A stretch of 26,811 bases of DNA from Bacilli bacterium (GTDB taxonomy: Bacteria; Bacillota_I; Bacilli_A; RF39; UBA660), in NCBI GenBank assembly GCA_900769695.1, contig CAAGHO010000044.1, positions 1-26,811 on the forward strand. The letters run 5' to 3'. How positions within the stretch are numbered: the first letter of the stretch is position 1; every line of letters begins with the position of its first letter. The notes under the pieces were generated by a model. It searched no databases, was not told the DNA's origin, and saw nothing but the letters and a program-made list of their open reading frames with translations. Position numbers and translations under genes: made by a program. Of this stretch, positions 21,269-26,811 are shown piece by piece.

Positions 21269-23572
21269 TAAATATTTTTTACAAACATCACATACTCTAC
21301 TAACTTCTTCTTTTAATTGAGAGTAATTACTAATAATGTATCGTTGATTATTTTCTTTACTTCTTAATTCTTGGTCGTATGCTATCTCAGCAAGTTTTGT
21401 AAATCCTAAGTATTTAGCATCACTTTTTAAAGCATGTACTTCTATCGCATAACTATTCATATCATTTTGATATTTTTCTAAATTAGACATCCTATCATTA
21501 ATACCATTTAAGAAATCCTTCATAGTTTCTTGATACATAGAGATATCTCCTAATAGTTCAATACCTTTTTGATAGTCTATATCATTATCTTTTAAAATTT
21601 GTTCTTTATCAGTTGATACATCAACAGTAATATATAAATTATTACTGTTTTCTTTGTTATCAGGATTATCTGGTACTATAAGTCCACCTTTTGATCCTAT
21701 TTGATAAACTTCTTTAGGTAGTTCACCAAAGTTTATATTAGTTTTTGTACTACCAGTTGTATTTAAATATTTGTAAACTATTGTCTCTAATTCAGTTTTA
21801 TTAATTGGTTTTGCTAAATAATCATTGAAACCACAACTTATATATTTTTCTTTCATACCACTAATCGCATTTGCTGTTAACGCTATAACTGGAGTTGTAA
21901 AATTACTCTGTTTCTTTAATTCATTTAATGTTTCAACGCCACTCATCTTAGGCATCATATCGTCCATTAAAATCATATCATAAATAGATCCACCATTTAT
22001 CTTTTCAATACATGCAAGTCCACTATCTACAGTTTCAATGTTTAACTTATATTTTTCTAGTAGTTTAGAAGCAACTTTTAAGTTTAGAGTATTATCATCT
22101 ACTATTAGAACCTTTTTACCACTAACATCCTTGCTTTTAGTAACAACTTCTACTGGCGCTATATTAAGATTTTTAATGATTTCAATTTTCTGATCAACTA
22201 TTGCCGTAAATTTAGAACCTTCTCCATACCTACTTTGAACTACTATTTTACCACCCATAAGTTCAAGTAGTTTTTTAGTAATTGCAAGTCCAAGACCAGT
22301 TCCTTCAATAGTAGTGTTTCTATCTTCATCTAAACGTTGAAATTTTGTAAATAATTTAGAAATATTTTCTTCTTTAATACCACGTCCAGAATCTTCAACA
22401 GTAATAATTAATCTACAAATATTATTATTGTTTATACAACTAACAGAATACTTTACAAAACCATGTTCTGTATATTTAGAAGCATTACTTAATAAGTTAG
22501 TAATAATTTTCTTTAAATTAGAATGATCTCCATATAAAACTTCTGGAATATCTTCTGAAATTGAAATTTGAAAGTCAAGACCTTTTTCCTCCATACGCGG
22601 TCTAACTAGGGTTGCTACTGATTCAAGTAATGCTTTTGCTTTATATGAAGAGTTAATAATTTCTAGTTTACCAGACTCTATCTTAGAAATATCTAAAATA
22701 CCATTTACTATTTCAAGAAGTGTCTTACTAGCATTAATAATATCAGCAGAATTTTCTTTGGCTTCTTCTAATGTATTTGATGATAAAACACATTCAGAAA
22801 AACCAACAATAGCATTCAAAGGTGTTCTTATTTCATGGGACATACTTGATAAGAAATCAGTCTTAGCATGATTAGCTTTTTCAGCTTGATTTTTAGCAAG
22901 TTCTAATTCCTCAATCATCTTGACATCGGGATTTTCGATTGTAAAATACATAATAACACAAATAAGTGTCTCAACATATGTCATCAATAAAAACTGAGGA
23001 TATATACTTTGAATAAATGTTGCAATACCTCCTATTATTAAAAACAACACAATAGGAACATATTTTTTGTTGTTAATTTTTTTTATATTCGTTAACAATG
23101 TGATAATGATAATAACAATTGCTATTATTGATATAACATACGTAAAATAAACACTTAATCCTGTTGTATACCGTATAGAAAAGTTATCTTTCGTAATAAG
23201 TTTTATAGGTAATAATAACAAAATTACAGCAACTGCAAAATAATAAATAAAAAATATCTTTATTCTATTCGATTTAATTGTATTATCATTTCTAGTTATA
23301 CTATAAACATAATAAGTTATAGTTGATATCCATAATAATAAATAAAATAAATAACCTTTATACACAATATTGCTTATTATTGAATAATCAAAATACAATT
23401 TAGAAGCATAGGTACATGAAATTTCTACTATCAAGCCTATAAAATTAGAAATAATAAGAGTATTAAATATTCGTGTTTCTTTACTATCTATATGCTTTTT
23501 TTTATTGAATAAAATTAATATAATAAAACTAAAAGGTAAAGCACATATAGGAAAAAACATACCAGTTCCCAT
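21257..23572 (-). CDS. Hybrid histidine kinase with membrane sensor, receiver and HPt domains
   Basis: The 771-residue protein holds a whole phosphorelay. About seven membrane helices form the sensor (1-212). HisKA follows with the phospho-accepting His246 in S-H-E-I-R-T-P-L-N. HATPase_c has N-L-L-S-N-A-S-K-Y, D-S-G-R-G-I and G-T-G-L-G-L. A receiver (about 485-600) has phospho-acceptor Asp537 in M-I-L-M-D-D and the conserved K-P-I. The C-terminal HPt domain has His713 in E-V-H-A-L-K-S-D-A-K-Y-L-G. No separate response regulator with an output domain is nearby. I chose the ATG at 23572, with GGAAGTGA about 4 bases upstream. The in-frame TTG at 23632 coincides with the -35 box of a good promoter. 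The gene follows the AMP-ligase gene and converges with tspO. Confidence 0.93.
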   Translation of the reverse strand: MGTGMFFPICALPFSFIILILFNKKKHIDSKETRIFNTLIISNFIGLIVEISCTYASKLYFDYSIISNIVYKGYLFYLLLWISTITYYVYSITRNDNTIKSNRIKIFFIYYFAVAVILLLLPIKLITKDNFSIRYTTGLSVYFTYVISIIAIVIIIITLLTNIKKINNKKYVPIVLFLIIGGIATFIQSIYPQFLLMTYVETLICVIMYFTIENPDVKMIEELELAKNQAEKANHAKTDFLSSMSHEIRTPLNAIVGFSECVLSSNTLEEAKENSADIINASKTLLEIVNGILDISKIESGKLEIINSSYKAKALLESVATLVRPRMEEKGLDFQISISEDIPEVLYGDHSNLKKIITNLLSNASKYTEHGFVKYSVSCINNNNICRLIITVEDSGRGIKEENISKLFTKFQRLDEDRNTTIEGTGLGLAITKKLLELMGGKIVVQSRYGEGSKFTAIVDQKIEIIKNLNIAPVEVVTKSKDVSGKKVLIVDDNTLNLKVASKLLEKYKLNIETVDSGLACIEKINGGSIYDMILMDDMMPKMSGVETLNELKKQSNFTTPVIALTANAISGMKEKYISCGFNDYLAKPINKTELETIVYKYLNTTGSTKTNINFGELPKEVYQIGSKGGLIVPDNPDNKENSNNLYITVDVSTDKEQILKDNDIDYQKGIELLGDISMYQETMKDFLNGINDRMSNLEKYQNDMNSYAIEVHALKSDAKYLGFTKLAEIAYDQELRSKENNQRYIISNYSQLKEEVSRVCDVCKKYLSTI

Positions 23573-23603
23573 AAAATCACTTCCGATATCATATATTACA
23601 ATA

Positions 23604-23632
23604 AGTATAACAAAAAAAATAAAGAAACACAA
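23604..23632 (-). promoter_or_regulatory. Promoter of the histidine kinase gene
   Basis: On the minus strand TTGTGT (23627-23632) and TATACT (23604-23609) are separated by 17 bases, with TGT before the -10. It lies directly after the ligase stop codon, so the kinase can be expressed independently of the ligase. Confidence 0.6.
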
Positions 23633-23633
23633 T

Positions 23634-25406
23634 TTATTCCTTTACTTTTTTCATCATTTTAACACTATCTTTATTTAATTCCTTTTTTGCATCATTTTCA
23701 AGAAAGGAATAATCGATTTTATCAGTTCCTGCTCTTCTTGGTAACTCATCAACAAATTCAATATATTTTGGTATTTCATACCATTTTAACTGTTGAAAGT
23801 CACCAGTTGAATTTTCTATAGGTTCTTTAAACTTTTCTATTAAACTATCCCTAACTTTATCTTCATCTCTATTGCTATCATTGTCTTTTTTCAAAACAGC
23901 ATAAACTTTATTGGCATATAACATATCGGTATCAGGCACTTTAACGACTGCACACTCATTTATCTCATCAATGTTCGATATAATTGATTGAACATGGTCA
24001 CAGTAGACCTTATTTAGAGTAGAAATAATATAAAATCTTGATTGTCTTCCTGTCAAAGTAAAATATCCATCAGAATCTACAAAACCCATTGTTCCAGTTT
24101 TAAAATAAACTTTTCCGTCTTTCTTAAATATTGCTTCTTTTGTTTTTTGAGGCTCCTTATAGTATTCTTTGAATACATGTTTTCCAGAAACACATAGCAA
24201 TCCCTCTTCATTGTATTTTTTTTCTTCCATGGTATCTGGATCAATTATCATTGCATCTGTTCCAACCAGAATTTTCCCTGCTGTTTCAGGTCTTATTTTA
24301 ATTCCAGTTGGATTAGTACCGCAACTAACTGTTTCAGCATTTCCAGAGCCATTACCCATTTCAACATTTATTGCCCCATGTTTTTCAAAAAAATCTTTTC
24401 CTCTTTTAGAATGATTAGGAGTTAAAAAGTCTCCCCCTGAAATAAATGTCATAACAGATGAAAGATCTTGGTTTTCTGGGATATTTTTCATAATCAGATC
24501 CAAAAGAGCCGGACTACCAAAGATAATATTTGGTTGCTTCTTTAAGTAGTAACTTATTGTGTCTTTTGACATATTAGGTGCAAGAATAGCTGTTTTACTA
24601 CTTAATAATGTCATCAACGTTGAAGTTGAAAAACCATATGGATACATAAATGGTACACACACTAGAGTCTTGTCGCCATTTATTTTTTTTGCATTGCTCG
24701 AATTTTTCAAATATGTACCAGCAGCTAAAATATTTTCATTTGTTAAAACTACTGATTTAGGTTTTCCTGTGGAACCACTTGTAAACAAAATTAACGAATC
24801 ACTTTTAGAAGAACCAATTTCTATTCCCTTTTTTTGATATTTAGAAATTGCTGCTAAATTACCAAAATCTATTATGTAATCATTTTTCATTATATTATAA
24901 TCGTTGTCATGTAATAAATTATTAACATCTTTTTTATTTAATGTAATTATATATTTTACACCCGTATTAAATTTATATTGCATATTTTCTTCAATAGTTT
25001 TATCATAATTTATGAAAATTGGAGATTCGAATAAATTTAAATATTCATTAATCTCTTTTTCTGAAGCACCAGGATTTAAAAATGTCGTAACTGCTCCTAT
25101 CCTATTGCATGCTAAAAATGTTGCAACAGCTTGATAGTAATTAGGCATAGAAATTGAAATAATCTGACCTTTTTTTACTCCTAACTCTTTTAATGCACAC
25201 GATATTGTAACAGAATCACTTATTAATTGTTCATAACTAGCTGTTAAATCAAGACAATTTATTGCTTCTCTATCCTTATAAAATGTATTTATTAGCTTTA
25301 TAGCACTAAAAATACTAAAATCTGGTATTATTGGATGTTTTTCAAAAAATGAATGTCCAATGTTTTGTGGCTTATCTTTTGACGTATAGCCTGTATTATA
25401 ACTCAT
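23634..25406 (-). CDS. Adenylate-forming acyl-CoA synthetase/ligase-like protein (ANL superfamily)
   Basis: ANL enzymes activate a carboxylate with ATP and pass it to CoA or a carrier. The 590-residue product is full length. The P-loop F-T-S-G-S-T-G-K-P-K is at 208-217 and N-G-S-G-N-A-E-T-V (351-359) is at the A5 position. The linker region Y-F-K-T-G-T-M-G-F-V-D-S-D-G-Y-F-T-L-T-G-R is at 434-454, and the C-terminal catalytic Lys563 is in G-T-D-K-I-D-Y. The A7 motif normally reads T-G-D, whose Asp holds the ATP ribose; here it is T-G-T (Thr439). The hinge is also unusual (R-F-Y-I-I). The substrate is unknown and no carrier protein is nearby. GAGGGGG lies 9 bases before the ATG, behind a consensus promoter with a palindrome. 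The hybrid kinase gene follows at once. Confidence 0.9.
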   Translation of the reverse strand: MSYNTGYTSKDKPQNIGHSFFEKHPIIPDFSIFSAIKLINTFYKDREAINCLDLTASYEQLISDSVTISCALKELGVKKGQIISISMPNYYQAVATFLACNRIGAVTTFLNPGASEKEINEYLNLFESPIFINYDKTIEENMQYKFNTGVKYIITLNKKDVNNLLHDNDYNIMKNDYIIDFGNLAAISKYQKKGIEIGSSKSDSLILFTSGSTGKPKSVVLTNENILAAGTYLKNSSNAKKINGDKTLVCVPFMYPYGFSTSTLMTLLSSKTAILAPNMSKDTISYYLKKQPNIIFGSPALLDLIMKNIPENQDLSSVMTFISGGDFLTPNHSKRGKDFFEKHGAINVEMGNGSGNAETVSCGTNPTGIKIRPETAGKILVGTDAMIIDPDTMEEKKYNEEGLLCVSGKHVFKEYYKEPQKTKEAIFKKDGKVYFKTGTMGFVDSDGYFTLTGRQSRFYIISTLNKVYCDHVQSIISNIDEINECAVVKVPDTDMLYANKVYAVLKKDNDSNRDEDKVRDSLIEKFKEPIENSTGDFQQLKWYEIPKYIEFVDELPRRAGTDKIDYSFLENDAKKELNKDSVKMMKKVKE

Positions 25407-25422
25407 AAATTAAATCCCCCTC

Positions 25423-25438
25423 AATTAGTGTGCTAATT
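25423..25438. promoter_or_regulatory. Inverted repeat at the ligase transcription start
   Basis: AATTAG (25423-25428) and CTAATT (25433-25438) flank a 4-base centre. The repeat overlaps the last bases of the -10 box and the likely transcription start of the ligase gene, so it could be an operator or a short 5' RNA hairpin. One arm resembles a CIRCE half-site (TTAGCAC) but the second half is missing. Confidence 0.35.
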
Positions 25439-25464
25439 ATACCATAAAATTTACATTTTGTCAA
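25436..25464 (-). promoter_or_regulatory. Consensus sigma-A promoter of the ligase gene
   Basis: On the minus strand a perfect TTGACA (25459-25464), a 17-base spacer and a perfect TATAAT (25436-25441) give a full consensus match. This implies strong expression unless repressed. Confidence 0.88.
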
Positions 25465-25674
25465 TTTTCTCTGACCTATAGCATCCGTAGTATATCTTTT
25501 TTACTTTTGTCACTAACAAGGCATTCTTTATCTCACCTTGATTTATAATAACATTTGTTAGGATTTATCATCCTCTATTACAAAAAAATTACTTGTTTAC
25601 TTTTTAAGTTTAATATTATCAATCACTATATTTTGTTTCTACTACAAAAACACCAAACTCTATGTAGTTAAAAA
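25465..25674. other. Intergenic stretch with no clear gene
   Basis: This is the longest gap in the window. I see no ORF of useful length and no structured RNA. Small inverted repeats occur (TAACA..TGTTA at 25550-25561, AGGAT..ATCCT at 25560-25574). On the minus strand AAGGTGAG (25534-25541) is followed by an ATG (25525-25527) that opens only a three-codon frame (MPC), which could be the remnant of a gene start. No clear terminator for the APH-like gene was found. Confidence 0.4.
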
Positions 25675-26451
25675 TCAAACATACACTTCCATCATTAATA
25701 AATAATAATCTATTTTATTTCTATCAGGAATTATTCCTAGTTGATTATAGAACTCACTTATATATTCTTCTCCATAATTTCTTTTAATAGATTTTTCACA
25801 AATAGCTAAATCAAACCATTTATCTGCCATACCACACTCACCAACATCTATAAAACCAGTTAATTTAGTATCTTTTCCAAATACATTTGGTAGGCTAATA
25901 TCACCGAAAGAAAAACATAATTCATCATAAAATTTATTTTCATCCAAATATTTTAAAATATTTTCAATACTACCATATTTCTTCAAAATTTCTGAATTTA
26001 TATTTTTCTCTTTAATATCTTTATTTGAAATCCATTGTTTTATTTTAGAAAGTCTATAATCAATACTTGTATCAAAAGGACAATCATTAATATCAACAGC
26101 ATAAATTTCTTCAAATGCTTGAACTAAAACTTTCACCCCCAAGATAGGATCTTCTTTATATGTTTTTGAACATAGCATTTCACCAGTAAGTGCTTCTGTA
26201 ATTAAAAAATCTGCATCATTTGTTGATTTATACATAACTACCTTCGGAACTTTTAATCTTTTATCTAACCATTTTAATTTTTGATATTCACATAATAAAG
26301 TGCCTTTAGTAGCAATCTTCAAAAAATATGTTTTACCAGACTTATTAATTTTAATAACTTGCGCTGAAGAACAACCAATATTAATTTCATCTAATTCACT
26401 GTTTTCTATAAAGTGTAAAATTTCTTCCTCTAAATCAAAAATAAACTTCAT
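25675..26451 (-). CDS. APH(3')-like phosphotransferase with altered catalytic loop
   Basis: The 258-residue protein aligns by eye with aminoglycoside 3'-phosphotransferases such as APH(3')-III over its whole length: D-I-N-D-C-P (about 121-126), G-F-I-D-V-G-E-C-G-M-A-D-K-W-F-D-L-A (199-216), G-E-E-Y and L-G-I-I-P-D. The catalytic loop reads S-F-G-D-I-S-L-P-N, so Asp184 and Asn189 are kept but the usual His of H-G-D is Phe182. The metal-binding Asp202 is present. It may be an active kinase with a different substrate; resistance should not be assumed. I chose the ATG at 26451, with GGTGGTGA 5 bases upstream, over an ATG at 26487 that lies in the preceding ASCH reading frame. It ends in TGA. Confidence 0.82.
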   Translation of the reverse strand: MKFIFDLEEEILHFIENSELDEINIGCSSAQVIKINKSGKTYFLKIATKGTLLCEYQKLKWLDKRLKVPKVVMYKSTNDADFLITEALTGEMLCSKTYKEDPILGVKVLVQAFEEIYAVDINDCPFDTSIDYRLSKIKQWISNKDIKEKNINSEILKKYGSIENILKYLDENKFYDELCFSFGDISLPNVFGKDTKLTGFIDVGECGMADKWFDLAICEKSIKRNYGEEYISEFYNQLGIIPDRNKIDYYLLMMEVYV

Positions 26452-26467
26452 TTTTATCACCACCAAA

Positions 26468-26811
26468 TTATTTAGAAATAATTTCAATTCTTATTCCAAC
26501 AACTCCATATTTAGACTACTTATCTTTAGAATAATACTTTTCTAAATCAGACAATAATTCTTCCTTAGTAGAATCTTTTGAAGCAAGAATTTCGATATCA
26601 AAATCATCAATTAAGTCTTTAAAATTATCATATCTTAAAAGTTCAACTACTCTAGCTTCAAAATACTCATCAAGATTTGGTTCTTTATAAAATTTTATAA
26701 TATCTGAAACATTTATTAATTTTCTTTTTTCATCATATAATCTTAATTCTATTTGCTTAGTACCATTCTTCATATAATCTTAATTCTATTTGCTTAGTAC
26801 CATTCTTCATA
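26468..26811 (-). pseudogene. ASCH-domain protein gene, disrupted and truncated by the window edge
   Basis: ASCH (PUA-like) domains are predicted RNA- or nucleoside-binding folds. The frame from 26773 reads the conserved K-N-G-T-K-Q-I-E-L-R-L-Y-D-E-K-R segment, then a helical region, to TAG at 26516-26518. Directly in frame after that TAG come the codons for SKYGVVGIRIEIISK and a TAA at 26468-26470. Y-G-V-V-G-I-R-I-E is the typical last strand of these proteins, so the TAG looks like a nonsense mutation inside the gene. Upstream, a 37-bp tandem duplication (26734-26807) shifts the frame, and the first copy would end at a TAA. The ATG at 26773 has no ribosome binding site. The N-terminus lies outside the window. 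A sequencing or assembly error is a possible alternative. Confidence 0.72.
26734..26811. repeat. 37-bp direct tandem repeat inside the ASCH gene
   Basis: Positions 26734-26770 and 26771-26807 are identical 37-base units, and 26808-26811 match the first four bases of a further unit cut off by the window edge. The unit is not a multiple of three, so each extra copy shifts the reading frame. Confidence 0.93.

Noticed and set aside
25423..25440. Possible second CIRCE element before the ligase gene (TTAGCAC half-site)
   Set aside because: Only one arm matches. There is no GAGTGCTAA at the required 9-base spacing, so HrcA control is not supported.
25675..26451. Calling the APH-like gene an aminoglycoside resistance gene
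   Set aside because: The catalytic His is Phe and the C-terminal substrate-binding tail differs from APH(3')-III. Overall similarity supports the fold but not the substrate.
1..26811. Use of genetic code 4 (TGA as Trp), considered because of the extreme AT content
   Set aside because: TGA ends ireB and ruvX in ATGA overlaps with the next gene and also ends the TspO-like and APH-like genes, while long genes translate fully under the standard code.
1..26811. CRISPR arrays, tRNA, rRNA, riboswitches or an origin of replication
   Set aside because: No spaced repeat array, cloverleaf or conserved RNA sequence was seen, and there is no DnaA-box cluster or dnaA/dnaN neighbourhood. The only tandem repeat has no spacers.

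Overview
The window is very AT-rich, tightly packed and almost entirely transcribed from the minus strand. It looks like chromosomal DNA of a low-GC Bacillota (Bacilli-like, possibly an uncultured gut lineage). The evidence is strong AGGAGG/GAGGTGA ribosome binding sites, sigma-A promoters with TTGACA/TATAAT boxes, a CIRCE operator, and two gene blocks in the same order as in Bacillus subtilis. TGA, TAG and TAA are all used as stops (ireB, ruvX and the APH-like gene end in TGA), so this is not a code-4 mollicute. No rRNA, tRNA, CRISPR array or intact mobile element is visible.

Regions. (1) 1-142: what looks like the last codons of an IS transposase, then the clpB terminator. (2) 143-3575: stress genes. 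These are an N-domain-less clpB under a CIRCE element, a one-LysM miniprotein, and a perR-rbr peroxide-defence operon under a perfect Fur/Per-type palindrome. (3) 3586-5107: a type IV pilin-like protein and a small plus-strand membrane protein. (4) 5054-11195: ysxE-like, spoVID-like, unknown, lon and tig. This is a condensed version of the B. subtilis tig...lonA...spoVID-ysxE region and implies spore-coat ancestry. (5) 11296-19499: greA, dgt, trhP2, trhP1, two envelope genes, trmR, mltG, DUF1292, ruvX and ireB. This is the B. subtilis yrzL-yrrK-yrzB-yrrL-yrrM-yrrN-yrrO-udk-greA block with dgt in place of udk and two extra genes inserted between trmR and trhP1. (6) 19593-25464: a rhomboid protease, a divergent TspO-like gene, a hybrid histidine kinase (7TM-type sensor, HisKA/HATPase, receiver, HPt) and an adenylate-forming ligase with its own consensus promoter. 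(7) 25465-26811: an intergenic stretch, an APH(3')-like kinase and a damaged ASCH-domain gene that runs off the window.

How the genes work together. ClpB, Lon and trigger factor form a protein-quality set. TrhP1/TrhP2 and TrmR should act in sequence to make ho5U and then mo5U at tRNA wobble position 34. IreB, MltG and the NlpC/P60 protein concern the cell wall. PerR and rubrerythrin form a self-contained peroxide response. SpoVID-like and YsxE-like proteins would act on the spore coat.

The most unusual items are: an insert encoding a VirB2-like two-helix segment fused to an NlpC/P60 hydrolase beside an RsiV-like exoprotein; a ligase with an altered TGD motif paired with a one-protein phosphorelay; a kinase with FGD in place of HGD; an ASCH gene carrying both an in-frame amber codon and a 37-bp tandem duplication; and a tspO gene whose best-placed start codon is ATC. 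No complete, clearly new multi-gene system can be demonstrated from the sequence alone.
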